NCBI GenBank assembly: GCA_900175165.2
Contig: FWWN02000670.1
Location: forward strand, 125,511 to 189,510
DNA: 64,000 nt
Source: Rhizomucor pusillus
Taxonomy: Eukaryota > Mucoromycota > Mucoromycetes > Mucorales > Lichtheimiaceae
Direction of reading: 5' to 3'
Made by a program: the position numbers and the translations under genes
Notes under the pieces: model-generated
Database searches by the model: none
The model's input: only the letters and a program-made list of their open reading frames with translations
Told to the model about the DNA's origin: nothing
In this document: one piece after another, positions 33,820 to 44,078 of the stretch
Numbering within the stretch: position 1 is the stretch's first letter
Layout: the number at the start of each line of letters is the position of its first letter

Positions 33820-34634
33820 GTGACAGTACTTCCTGACAATTTCTCTGGAAGTTCTCGATTCCACGCAAAGTCACACACATTTTATCTCGCTACTTCCATA
33901 ACAATTTCGCAAAGTCAGAATAGCATCCCGACGTACATATTTGGACAAAACTTCTGGTATTCCGTGTGCCAGCTCATCCTACGCTTACCTGTATCGAACA
34001 CAAATACAAAGCTCCCAAGCAATTTCTCCGGAGAACACGGATTCTGGGCTTCGTTCTCGGCTCTCCATCCAGATATTCGATATCCATTGAATGTCACAGG
34101 TTATAATGACATCCTTTCCGCAGCCTGCAAGGAAATAGCAAGTGCGTATACAAATCACATCGTAGATAATTTTCAGCGACGGGTTGTATCGTATCTCCAG
34201 TATAAATTGGATAAGTTTGTGTCTGTAATGCGACGAGCTATAAAAATCGGCATTGTGGTATGCTCCAAAGAAGAGAAGCTAGGGGAGAAATCGCGCTCGT
34301 GACTATCAGCGAATACAACACATCACAAGTAAGGGCATTTTATCATTTATGATGAATCACTGGTAAAATACTCAGTCTCATTTATTCATGACAACTTTAG
34401 ATTTGTCATAGCTGCATGTCAAAATCTCTGAAGGAGCTGAAGACGGAGGACGGTGTTACTCACCATGGCATCCTGGATTGCCAAACCCGTGGAATGCTGT
34501 GGAATAGGGACACCAATGCCTCGAAAAATATGTACTTCATTGCAAGAAAAGCCTGGGAAGGCTTTGGTCGCCCCCAAGCCTTCTGTAGACCAAATCAATC
34601 CACCACTGCGAATGTGGGACCCGAAAGGGTTTAG
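33820..34634 (+). mobile_element. decayed Fanzor/TnpB-like RNA-guided nuclease gene
   Basis: Two pieces of one degraded gene. The 5' part (33820-34302) has no ATG but contains ACKEIASAYTNHIVDNFQRR, a segment typical of mucoralean Fanzor N-terminal regions. The 3' part reads VTISEYNTSQ to 34328, then an apparent GTAAGG...TTTAG intron (34329-34400), then ICHSC, ILDCQTRG, MLWNRDTNASKNM and GFGRPQAF. The ordered pattern E-Y-x-T-S-x-x-C-x-x-C ... C ... W-N-R-D-x-N-A-S-x-N is the C-terminal zinc finger and RuvC-III Asp of TnpB/Fanzor proteins. The second zinc pair is broken (C-Q-T-R), the RuvC-I and RuvC-II region is missing between the two parts and the pieces are out of frame. Dead copy; ends unknown. 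Confidence 0.6.
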
Positions 34635-35041
34635 GTTTTTACGGTACGCTTTGCAGTTTATCTTGGATTCTGAATATTATCGAAGTACTAATATTGAGAC
34701 TGCTTCTCTTTAGATGATTCGGTAAGTAAAAACGGATACAAGCCTGTAATACCTGGAATTTTTACTGATTGAGATCGGGTTGGCAACTGCGCTACATGGC
34801 AAATTTGAACCAATATGGCAAGTTTTCTTCCTTAGATCGACAAGAATATTTATTAACTTTATTCCACAGGTTTAAATTTGCCTTGTTTCTGGTGCAATTT
34901 TATGCTCCCAAACGACAACTGTTTTTTAAAAAATACAGTACTCGTGTCGCAACTGCTGAGAGCATGGATTCCCCCAAATTGAAATCCAGATGCATTTGCC
35001 GCTCTCTCACACTTTCGCACTTGTTTCGTCTTTAGCTAGTC
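34635..35041. other. region between mobile-element remnant and Vts1
   Basis: About 0.4 kb with no domain-bearing frame. A plus-strand frame at 34769-35035 ends just before the Vts1 ATG and has a pyrimidine-rich end; it looks like promoter and leader sequence. Confidence 0.45.
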
Positions 35042-36948
35042 ATGCACCCGCGACCTCGGTCTGAAGTTATCGATCCGAGGAAGAATACTTCCGGCGATCG
35101 TAAGTAACTTGAATTTGCATCGTAGAAACTGCATTTGGTCTCCTAATCCTCTCGTGAACAGCCGACAAGGGAAACAGCTGGAGGGAAGACTTACAACACT
35201 ATGAACGCAATCTCGAAGCTATGACTTCAATGAATTTGGATCAGGTATGCTTTGCTAGAATGCTTGAAAGGAAGTCCCTTAACCTTGTATATCTGCAGAG
35301 CTTTAAGGATGAGCTGCATCACGTAGATCAGTGGTTCAGTTTCCTATCAGAAACAGAGAGAACAGCAACTGTTTATACGCTTTTACAACATTCTTCCCAA
35401 GTACAAATACGCTTTTTTATCAGCATACTCCAACAGATGATGAAAAGAGACCCGCTTAATAACTATCTTACACCTGCTAATCCTGACCAAGGTAAGTTTG
35501 TATTGGTACATTGTTCGTGTATAGATGATTTACACACCACCTTTGCAACCGGCAGACATGCAATCACATTTGACGAACGCTATGGCAAAAGCAGAGCTGG
35601 AAGCCAATCAAAGACTCTTGGCAGCAGCTGGCCAGGGGATCCGCCGACCTCCAAGCGCTGGTGCTCGTGGGCAAGGAACTTCATCCATGGATCGACATTC
35701 CTTTGCATTGGGCGATACCGAGGATTACGCGCAACTTATGAATTCCATGGGAACATTGTCGCTGAACAATGGTGGTTTGGAGGATTATGCACGGATACAG
35801 ATTCCTCGCTCCACGGCACGTTCAGCTGCAGGAAACCAATCCATGTTTGCCAACCGCAGCCGCCCACATTCCGTTATTGAGGGTGATACGTCGTTGCTGT
35901 TCCCAACAAGCAGTGGCACATGGCTGAATCCGGCGCCGCAGCAACGATCTTCAATGACTGGTACGATTGGCCGTATGGGATCGGCTGCAGAGCGACCCAA
36001 GTCTGCCGATATTTCTCTGTGGACGCTCCCATCATTAGATATTAGCAGCGAAGATGCTGTGGCGAAGAAGAGAGGAGCAGGAGGAGGAGCAGCAGCGGCA
36101 GGTGGAGCAAACAACTCGCTGCGACCTGCTGGCTGGGGTGCTCCATCTACCATGCAATTTGGAGACTTGTCCTCTCGCCACTTGGACGTGGATCTCGACT
36201 TCAACAGCTGGGAGAAACGGCGACGCGCTGGGCGCAATATACCTAACACGGTTCCGGAAACCGACGAAAGAAACAATGCATCTTCATCCACCTCTGCAGC
36301 AGTCGATGCTGCCAACGTAGTCTTATCATCATACGACCAACCGATGCGTCGTGCTCACTCACCCGTACCGTCTGCGTCTGCGTCTGCACCGTTCAGTCGA
36401 CGACACTTGGCACCACCTGGCATGGAACAGCGCTACGGCCAGTTCTTGAATCCAAATGATGCACAAGCTTTTGAAGAATATGACTATCTAAGTGACCACA
36501 GCGAGGCTTCCAACGTATCTGGCGACCGAGGCCATCACCGTCGCCGTGGCGGTCGCGGTGGTGGACATGGCAATACAGGCGGTCGTACACCTAAAGATAA
36601 AAAGCCTGGTGATGTGGTTGATATGGAATTACTGGAAGGTAACATATAAGAAAGTTTCCACGATACCGGAAACGTTAACTCAAACAACTGAAGATGTTCC
36701 TGCCTGGTTCAGAACACTTCGATTGCACAAGTACAACAACATTTTTGAGTCCATGAAGTGGCAAGATATCATTAAACTTACGGACGAGGAATTGGAAGCT
36801 AAAGGAGTTGCTGCGTTGGGCGCGAGACGCAAGATGCTGAAGGTCTTTGAACAGGTCAAATCGCACTGTGAAGCAAATGTAAGTTAAATTACTTGATATG
36901 ATGCTGTCCTGTTTCCTGACTTTGCGCTTTTAGAACATCAAATACTAG
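35042..36948 (+). CDS. VTS1: SAM-domain RNA-binding protein Vts1/Smaug-like
   Basis: Exons 35042-35099, 35162-35244, 35299-35491, 35556-36638, 36694-36878, 36934-36948; 538 residues. The N-terminus has the Vts1 SSR-like helical region ([48 protein letters not shown]). A long disordered Ser/Gly/Ala-rich middle follows, with RGG-like repeats ([11 protein letters not shown]). The C-terminal SAM domain reads [17 protein letters not shown], then [20 protein letters not shown] and [16 protein letters not shown]. Family knowledge: Vts1/Smaug SAM domains bind CNGG hairpins and recruit CCR4-NOT to repress mRNAs. The last exon is only 15 nt; if that intron is retained the protein ends three residues earlier or so, with little effect. 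Confidence 0.88.
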
Positions 36949-37319
36949 GATACAACTTCTTTTATCACTTTTTTTTTTTTATTTTTCTAAAACTTTTATT
37001 TCACACACCCACACCCACACACACACTCTCTCTCTCTTTCTCTTTCTCTCGACTTAACAACATCTTTTTTGTTGCGAAATCTCTGTTAATTGGATAGCGC
37101 AAGACGCTGTCTGAAGATACAAAACTCAAGGCTTCTCTTCTTTTTGTTTTTATCTCTTTTAGTCCAAAGAATACAATTTCTTCGTTGTTTGCTACGATGA
37201 TACGTGCAACGAGGCGCGAAAAATTCACCCTCCGCGAAATTGTGAAATAGAGGCGCGGCGTCGTGTCCCTCTTTTCTTCTTTACCCTGGCTCGTCTCGAG
37301 ACTATGGCTCATTTTAACC

Positions 37320-37720
37320 CGCAACACCGAACGAACGAGACCGGCACAATGGGGTCTTCATGCATTTGTCTAACCCTAAACATTTAGCTTGGGTCCCTTT
37401 GACGGAACGATTGAGGCGGCGTGATTCAAGGGAAAGGTGGCGCTCCTTGACTGCGAGTCCCAAGTCCACGACGTGGCTGTACGGCCAAGCTGCTTTCGGT
37501 CTGATCAACCGAGAGTGACGAAGGGTAGCTCCCTTTGTCCAATCGCGTGGCAGATTCCTGGAGTTGGCCAACCAAGTAGCATCCGTCTGCTTTCAAAAGT
37601 TCACGGTAACTGGTCAGCCGGATACCCGTGTCATACTTACCCCCCGTGGTTGCACGCTCGCGTAGTCTCTTGGTCTTTGGTGGTTCGGGGCATTTTGGCC
37701 TTGAGAGACGTAAGTAACAA
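37320..37720 (+). ncRNA. candidate structured non-coding RNA with telomerase-template-like 12-mer
   Basis: No credible coding frame. CTAACCCTAAAC at 37370-37381 is two partial copies of the complement of TTAGGG, the form of a telomerase RNA template. Downstream are strong hairpins: CTTGGG/CCCAAG (37388-37393 with 37459-37464), CTTTCGGT/ACCGAGAG (37493-37500, 37508-37515), GACGAAGGG/CCCTTTGTC (37517-37525, 37531-37539). A three-way junction closes with TACTTAC/GTAAGTA (37634-37640, 37710-37716), containing CGTG-GTTG-CACG (37645-37656) and GTCTCT/AGAGAC (37665-37670, 37704-37709). An Sm-site-like ATTTTGG (37692-37698) sits 11 bases before a 5' splice site-like GTAAGT (37710), the arrangement used for spliceosomal 3'-end formation of some fungal telomerase RNAs. 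Ends are guesses; no conserved pseudoknot was confirmed. Confidence 0.4.
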
Positions 37721-37900
37721 AAGCCCTGATCGCGCAGGAAGCCCGTTCGCATTGAAGTTTTGGTTCGGTGCCTTTGTGTCGTCCATTTCGTTCGTTCATT
37801 GGTTGCACACTTTGTCGGTAGCTTTGGATCAAGGCATTCTTGGCTGTGTCAATGGAAATGGATCATGTTAAGTTCTCTAACTGGCATTTTACTCACTGAC

Positions 37901-38055
37901 GGGCATACCCTGAAGGCCTCTCTCTTGCCTAGCGATTGAGACAGAGCTTCGGCTCGTGCTGGATAGTATGTTACGGGTGGTAATCAGCTCACTATACGGG
38001 GCTGGATCCCGTGGAAATTGGCTAAGGCCTGGGTGTCCCAAAGCGTACCTTTTTT
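37901..38055 (+). ncRNA. candidate compact four-way-junction RNA ending at oligo-T
   Basis: A closing stem pairs ACCC+AGGCCT (37907-37910, 37914-37919) with AGGCCT+GGGT (38025-38034), continued inward by TAGC/GCTA (37930-37933, 38021-38024) and ATT/AAT. Inside lie three hairpins: GAGC-TTCG-GCTC (37944-37955, a UUCG tetraloop); ATAGT/ACTAT (37963-37967, 37991-37995) enclosing TTAC-GGGTG-GTAA; and ACGGG/CCCGT (37996-38000, 38008-38012). The strand ends with two T6 tracts, as RNA polymerase III transcripts do. Size about 155 nt. It does not match 5S, U6, SRP or tRNA by eye. CTGAAGGCCT and ACGGGGCT recall RNase MRP/P RNA elements, but the remaining core is not convincing. It may also be the 3' part of one long RNA with the upstream element. 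Confidence 0.4.
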
Positions 38056-38063
38056 ACTTTTTT
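38050..38063 (+). terminator. double oligo-T tract (possible Pol III terminator)
   Basis: Two T6 runs separated by AC directly follow the folded unit above. T6 terminates RNA polymerase III efficiently in fungi. Confidence 0.4.
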
Positions 38064-38643
38064 CCCCTTCGATGCCAAGGCAGGTCTTCGTCCTGAAGGG
38101 GATGGATCCATCAGTTGCCGATGGTGAACTAAGACCTTGGCCCAAAGGTAAGAAGACTTTTCCTTTGAAATAAATGTGCACAATTGGTATATGAAAGAAA
38201 GGCACCTTTATCGATGGTGATGAGAATCACGGCAATGCAGCTTCAGTTCCACTGTGTATTGGATCGCGTTGTCCCACCATTTCCGAGTTTCCGAAGCATT
38301 GTATTCGTGTCTGAGATGATTCAGCATTTAATAGCCTTGTAGGGGATAACGGCTTAACGATCGCAACGCTGATACTCGCTTGTTAAGTCTGATTATAATC
38401 GTTTCCAATAATCAATTTGATTGTAGTCGCAAGCTTAGAAAGCCTCGTTTATTTATTTTACATTACCAAATAAACAGACGTTATTATCACCAGCGAATTG
38501 CTTTCGTTGTTGTTGACATTGCCGTTCGCCGGAGTCTATGCGGAAGTTTAACGGAGAAGGTTTTGTCCACAGTTGCACACACACGCAGTTATTTTCTCCT
38601 CCTTTTTTTCATTCTTTCTCAACCTTCCGTTTCTGCAACAAAC
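38064..38643. other. further foldable sequence and GH8 promoter
   Basis: Contains an interrupted hairpin GCCAA...GGTCTT / AAGACCTTGGC (38074-38088 with 38131-38141), a GNRA-type hairpin GTGAT-GAGA-ATCAC (38217-38230) and a splice-donor-like GGTAAGA (38147). From about 38570 it becomes a pyrimidine-rich leader of the GH8 gene. No coding frame. Confidence 0.4.
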
Positions 38644-40173
38644 ATGGATAGTGTCGAACAGACTTATGTTCAGTGGCGCACAAAGTACGTTTCTTGCATT
38701 TTTACATGGCGGTGACGTTGGAGCCATTGGTTCGGTAGACAACCACGAGTGACACGTTTTTCTCTCGCTTTGCATAGATACCTGCGGTCGTACCAGGATG
38801 GCTTGTATGTATACTACAAGGAGCCCTCAGAAAATGTGCCTGAAATGACCTGCTCTGAGGCGCATGGTAACGAGCTTTGAAAAAATTTATGGTGTGATGG
38901 CTAATGTAACTGACGTTGTCCCGAATATCCAGGTTACGGCATGCTTATTTCCGTCTTGAAGCGCAACCAAATGGATTTTGATGGTACGAGGAGGATAACA
39001 TCTTGGTTTTTCTCACCGTGGTCTTTAATTACATTACTCTACAGGGCTTTACCGATATTTCATGCGATGGCGTAACGAAAAGGGATTAATGCAGTATGTT
39101 GTGCTTCACAAGACGCGTAGCAAAGTGCACGTTCCACTTAAAGATAACATTGCGTCATAGGTGGCAACAAAAGTGCACGCATTCTGGAGAGTTTGTACCG
39201 GGCGACGAAGGAGGTCGAAATTGTGCCACAGGTAAAAAGAGAGAGAGAGAGAGGCTATGCTTCAATTTATAGTTGAACATGTTAACAGCTAAACAATTTT
39301 CCAGACGGCGACGTGGATATAGCAACCGCTCTATTTTTAGCTGCCAAGATATGGGGTCGTGGAGGACAGCATGGCGAAATTGACTATAGGCAAACGGCGG
39401 TCGAACTGGCAGCGGCTGTTTGGGAACATTGTTTCAATCACGAGACCTACATGCCGTTGGTTGGCGACTGGGCAGACCCTGGAGATGATGCCTATTTACT
39501 GACCCGTCCGAGTGATTTTATTCTAAGTGGATATCTTATATTCTACCAAGTAAGGCCACGAGATGAAACAGCTATTATCTGTACATCTGAATTGTTGATG
39601 GCAATTATTTTTATACTTTGCTGCTAGGAAGACACAGCTCGACAGCAGCAATGGGGTCAAGTTGTCAATAACATTATCAATACTGTAAACGGCCAATTGT
39701 CAATGAATCCGCAGACAGGTCTAATTGCCGACTTTTTAAAGCTCGATCCAAGCAGCAAGCTTTACTATCCAGCTCGCGGAGAAGTTTTAGAAAGCGATCA
39801 CGATGGCGACTACAACTGGAACTCTTGCAGAGTGCCGTGGCGTCTAGGTCATTATTACATGTTGACTCGGGACGAACGTATCCGAGGCGTTTTGGAGACA
39901 CAGGCACAATTCTTTGCAGCACAGCTTGCACAGCGCGGTGTTTGTGCGAACGGAGACTGCGGCGTGCGAGCTGGATACCATTTGAGCGGCCACTGCTACG
40001 TTGATTACACAGATATGGCTTTCGTGGCACCGGTCAGCTTCTTGTTCTGGGTACTTGGATGGAACAATCAGTTGCAGCATATTTTGCAGGATATGAATGC
40101 CATGCAAGAAAAGACTTACTTTGGTGAAAGCATAGCCATGCTCTGCTTGTTAGAAGCACATGTACCTTTTTAA
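38644..40173 (+). CDS. glycoside hydrolase family 8 protein
   Basis: Seven exons: 38644-38684, 38778-38866, 38933-38983, 39045-39093, 39161-39231, 39305-39549, 39628-40173; 363 residues. GH8 landmarks in order: MTCSEAHGYGMLISVL (Glu is the expected general acid), DGDVDIATALFLAAKIWG (Asp near the cleavage site), DWADP, TRPSDFILSGY, DYNWNSCRVPWRLGHYY and YVDYTDMAF. Family knowledge: GH8 enzymes cleave beta-1,4 glucans, chitosan, xylan or lichenan and are mostly bacterial. I see no signal peptide from ATG 38644, although the pyrimidine-rich leader happens to be open and hydrophobic in frame without an ATG; a missed 5' exon could add one. Six introns and normal splice sites show it is fungal DNA, not contamination. 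Substrate unknown. Confidence 0.85.
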
Positions 40174-40342
40174 AACAGTTACCGTAGATTTTACTTTTGC
40201 TATACTGTTATATTCAACTAAATCATGAACGTTATTGGATAATTGGAGAATCGAAGCCAGGTGAAAGACTTCGGAGTATCAAGAATCGACTGAGGTTTCA
40301 ATTTCGATCACACACGTTTTCTTTCGTTGTGAGCTATCTACA

Positions 40343-42901
40343 ATGGCAGCAACGTTGGCGAATCAGCCTCAATTGATGCAAAATGGTATAGCTGACACAA
40401 CCGCAACACCTTCCAGCCGCGGATCAACGCCTACGGCCGATGGTAACAACAAGATCGTCGGTATTATTTACCCTCCACCCAACATTCGAGGTACGATGTA
40501 ATTTGAAGCATGGAAACGTTGAAGCAAGTCGTCTTACATTTCAAACAGAAACCGTCGACAAGGCTGCCGAGTTTCTTGCGAATAAACCACAACAGCTTGA
40601 AGATCGTATTCGTGAAAAAGAAAAACATAATCCAAAGTTCTGTTTTCTTAATCCCACCGATCCATACCATGCATACTACCAATTCAAACTTAATGAAGCC
40701 CGCGAAGGCAAAGGTAAATCGCTATTCCGAGGTATCCATTATGACTGCTATTAATGGCTCTTTCCAGCTCCAAAGAAAGCCGCTCCAAAAGAGGACAAGC
40801 CAGTCGAACAGAAAGACAAGACACCTGCTGCGCCCAAAGAACCAGAGTCCTTTGAGTTCTCAGCACCTATGCCTGCCATGTCTGCACAGGATTTGTAAGC
40901 TGAATCATTTATCGTAGTTGGGCGATATATATGAGAGGCTAACGATGCATTGTAGGGACATTATGAAGCTTACGGCACAGTTCGCCGCACGTAACGGTCG
41001 TCAATTCATTAACCAGCTGGCACAACGTGAATCCCGAAACTATCAATTCGATTTTCTTCGTCCATCGCACAGTCTATTTCCGTACTTTACAGAACTCGTT
41101 AAACAGTACACCAAAGTCCTAGCTCCTCCGCGAGATGTCAAGGAGAAATTGATGAAAAATACTACCGACAAATATCACATTTTGGATCGAGTCAAGGAGC
41201 GTGTGGAATGGGTTGCTTGGCAGGAAGCGGAAAAGAAGAAGAAGGAAGATGAAGATGAAAAGGAACGACGTAAGTCTGCAGATAAGAGTGAGAAAATAAC
41301 GAACATAGGAGACTGATTGGGAATCATACAGAGGCCTATGCAAGCATTGATTGGCATGACTTCGTTGTTGTGGAAACTATCGAATTTACAGAAGCAGATG
41401 AGCAGATGGAGTTGCCACCTCCAATGAGTTTGTCTGAACTCGAGAATATGTCTCTTGCACAAAAGAGAATGAATGCTATGGTTGAGCCAGAACAGGAAGA
41501 AAAACCCGGCGACGCAGAAATGGAGGTAAGATTCGGTGTAACATGGAGTATATCGTGGCATGATTATCCTAAGCATTTTTTATCTACGTTTTAGATTGAA
41601 GATGTAGATATGGAAGAGGAAAGCGACAAAGAAGAAGTACCCCCAGCACAGCCAGCACCGCAGGTCAAGGTGCCAGATACGAACATCCCCATCAAAGTTC
41701 GCACAGATTACAAACCCAAAGTTCTCGGCGCAGTGCCACAAAAGGTCAATGAACCGACGCAGATCTGTCCTCGGTGCGGTGAAGCGATTCCTGTATCTGA
41801 GATGGATGAGCATATGCGTATCGAATTGCTGGATCCAAAGTGGAAAGAGCAAAAGCTGGCTGCCGAAGCAAAGAAAAAAGACAGCAATTTGCTTCAGGAA
41901 GGCACCGATGTTGCAAAGATCCTAAAGAATTTCTCTGGTTATCGATCGGATATCTTTGGTACAGAGGAAACAGAAATTGGCAAAAAGATCAAGGAAGCAG
42001 AGGAAGAAGCGAAGAAGAAAGAACGTGTCATTTGGGATGGCCACACAGCGACAGCCAGTCTTGCTACGCAGCGTGCGGCACAAAATACAACCATCGAAGA
42101 ACAAATCGCAGCTATACACAGAAGCAAGGGATTCACAGAGTAAGTGTATAGAGCTGCATGTAATTTAGACAAGTTGCTAATCTATTGTCTTTTTTTTTAT
42201 TTTCAGCGAATCCTACGGACCGCAGATGCCATCCTCGGCTCCACCAGAGCAACAGCAACAACCGCCGCAGCCCGCCTATCATTCTCCCTCCATGCCTCCT
42301 GGACCTCCCCAAGCATATTACGGCTCACCTGTGCCACCTGGACAACCACCGATGCCGGTGCCACCACCACCGCACGGTGCATTCAGCAACCAGTTGCCAT
42401 ACATGCAACCTCCGTCTCATATGCCCGCTCCTCCTATGGGAATGCCACCTATGCATGGTACCGTCCGCAAAGCTGAGGAGAATGTGGAAAGCCCTGATCA
42501 AAAGCGTGCACGTGTCGAAGATGGCACTCCAGCTGAAGGAGAAGCTGAAGGACCAGCAGTAAGTTGGCTCTGTTTTAGTCCTTTAATCAATGTATCATGT
42601 CATCTAACCATTTTACTTCCTTTAGCCTACTATTTCCATCAATATTGTAACGCCCACCTTACCAGAAAAGCCCGAATGGAATCTCAATGGCCAGACATTA
42701 TCTCTCACTGGCTTACCACCTAACACGCTCATTTCCACTGTCAAGGACCGTATTTATTCAATGACTGGCATGCCTGCTGGCAAGCAAAAGTTGACAGGAG
42801 GTGCCAACACGGTCCTCAACAACAGCAAGTCTCTTGAATTTTACAGTTTAGTAGATGGAAGTACTATTACTTTGGGTTTGAAGGATAGGGGCAAGAAATA
42901 A
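40343..42901 (+). CDS. splicing factor 3A subunit 1 (SF3A1/Prp21)
   Basis: Eight exons: 40343-40490, 40549-40713, 40768-40894, 40956-41269, 41332-41525, 41595-42139, 42207-42558, 42626-42901; 706 residues. Two SURP modules (ETVDKAAEFLANKPQQLEDR with FLNPTDPYHAYY; IMKLTAQFAARNGRQFINQL with FDFLRPSHSLFPYF), a charged linker, QICPRCGEAIPVSEMDEHM with RIELLDPKW, a proline-rich stretch and a C-terminal ubiquitin-like domain (LTGLPPNTLISTVKDRIY to LGLKDRGKK). This is the full metazoan-type SF3A1 architecture, longer than yeast Prp21. It is a U2 snRNP component required for branch-site recognition in the nucleus. Introns are 54-69 nt. Confidence 0.93.
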
Positions 42902-43155
42902 AAGTCGTTATTTTCTTTTTTTCATTGGAAAGGTTGACAGGTATCTAATGAAAGGCATCCAGTACTAATAACTACATGATACTCTTCTTGATGACCACGA
43001 TACCGTAAGTTACAATCAGCGTGATGAGCATATATCATGTTGGTTGTAACATCCCCATTCAGCGCAGCGCGTTCTCACGAAAATTCACATGTCGCTGAAC
43101 TTTACGTGTTGGCACTGCCAATCCCCACACACATTTTCCCATTTGTCAATGCGCG

Positions 43156-43162
43156 TATAAAA
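43156..43162 (+). promoter_or_regulatory. TATA box, SCP2 gene
   Basis: TATAAAA 44 bp before the SCP2 ATG, in the 304-bp gap after SF3A1. Confidence 0.55.
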
Positions 43163-43205
43163 ATGCCGCGCTCGCCCATCATTCGTCGGACACATCTTTC
43201 ATACC

Positions 43206-43938
43206 ATGACCGCCGACGAGAAAAACTACAAGCTTGCTGCTGAACTGCTTCTTCCGGAACTTGAGCGCCAGATCCGCGCTGAGAAGGATCTCTGGCCTAA
43301 TTTCAAAGGTCTCTTCATTCTCAACATTACAAAGAAGCGCAAAGTCGTTGCTACCTGGTACACTGAACAGAAAAGAAGAAAGGGGCAAGCAGGCAGCACA
43401 TAACTAACAAACACATTGTCTGTTGGTTTAGGTATCTTCTCTTGCAAGGTATATGCAGATTGCTCGGCCTGTTTCGAGTAACAGTGATCTAATGATTTGT
43501 GGGTTCTCAGGAAAGGATGTTATGCCGCTGATCACAGACGACGAAGAGAAGGCACGTAACTCGGCAAAAGGCAAGGTTCGAACCGTCAAGATTCAAGTGG
43601 ACGACAGCGATTTGATCAACCTTGTCACCGGAGGGTAAGTAAATAACGACAAAAACTCGCTGCAATCCCCTTTTGACATTGCACCATGTAGCATGACCGG
43701 TATCAAGGCCTACATGAGTGGCAAAATTAAAGTTCGCGGCGACTTGATGCTGGCCCAGCGTTTAGAAGAAGTGTTTGACAAGGCTAACGGTCGTGAGGTG
43801 AGGAAAACTTTACACAGACTGGAGGAGATTCGAGAGCCTCTATTAATCCTAATTGTTCCTTTTCCACAGCGTGCCATGGAATTCATCAGAAATAACGAGC
43901 AGGCACTCTCCAATGCAGGTTTCAAGGCCAAGTTGTAA
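43206..43938 (+). CDS. SCP2-domain sterol/lipid carrier protein, likely peroxisomal
   Basis: Exons 43206-43357, 43432-43448, 43511-43634, 43692-43797, 43870-43938; 155 residues. Fits the SCP2 sterol-transfer fold: FILNITKKRKVVATWYLLLQG, VQVDDSDLI-like strand, NLVTGGMTGIKAYMSGKIKV and GDLMLAQRLEEVF. The C-terminus AKL is an accepted PTS1 variant. Exon 2 is a 17-nt microexon encoding YLLLQ; phases on both sides and the WYLLLQGKD reading require it. Probably binds or transfers acyl-CoA or sterols in peroxisomes, where the SKL-bearing enoyl-CoA hydratase of this window may also reside. A TATA box lies upstream. Confidence 0.85.
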
Positions 43939-44078
43939 TAGCTGCAAGTCATTGTTGCCGTATAAACGTGTGGTTTATTCCCCATCCAACGTATATATTT
44001 ACGTATACATATCTGTTGTATTGATCGAGTACTTTTGGTCCTTTTTTTCTTTTGTTTTATCCTCTCTCTCTTTGCTAG

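Noticed and set aside
34769..35035. 88-codon frame ending before VTS1
   Set aside because: No domain, and its end is the pyrimidine-rich leader of VTS1.
37633..37641. ATACTTACC, identical to the 5' end of U1 snRNA
   Set aside because: No U1 stem-loop I sequence follows and the Sm-like site is much too close; it is better explained as one strand of the TACTTAC/GTAAGTA stem.
37314..37832. Three overlapping minus-strand frames of 72-108 codons
   Set aside because: They overlap in different frames, have no domain and lie over a strongly folded, apparently non-coding region.
38217..38314. C/D-box snoRNA (GTGATGA and CTGA)
   Set aside because: The flanks do not form a terminal stem, and GTGATGA is part of a GNRA hairpin.
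38560..38643. Apparent signal peptide upstream of the GH8 ATG
   Set aside because: The hydrophobic frame has no ATG and comes from a pyrimidine-rich promoter/leader; it would need an unseen upstream exon.
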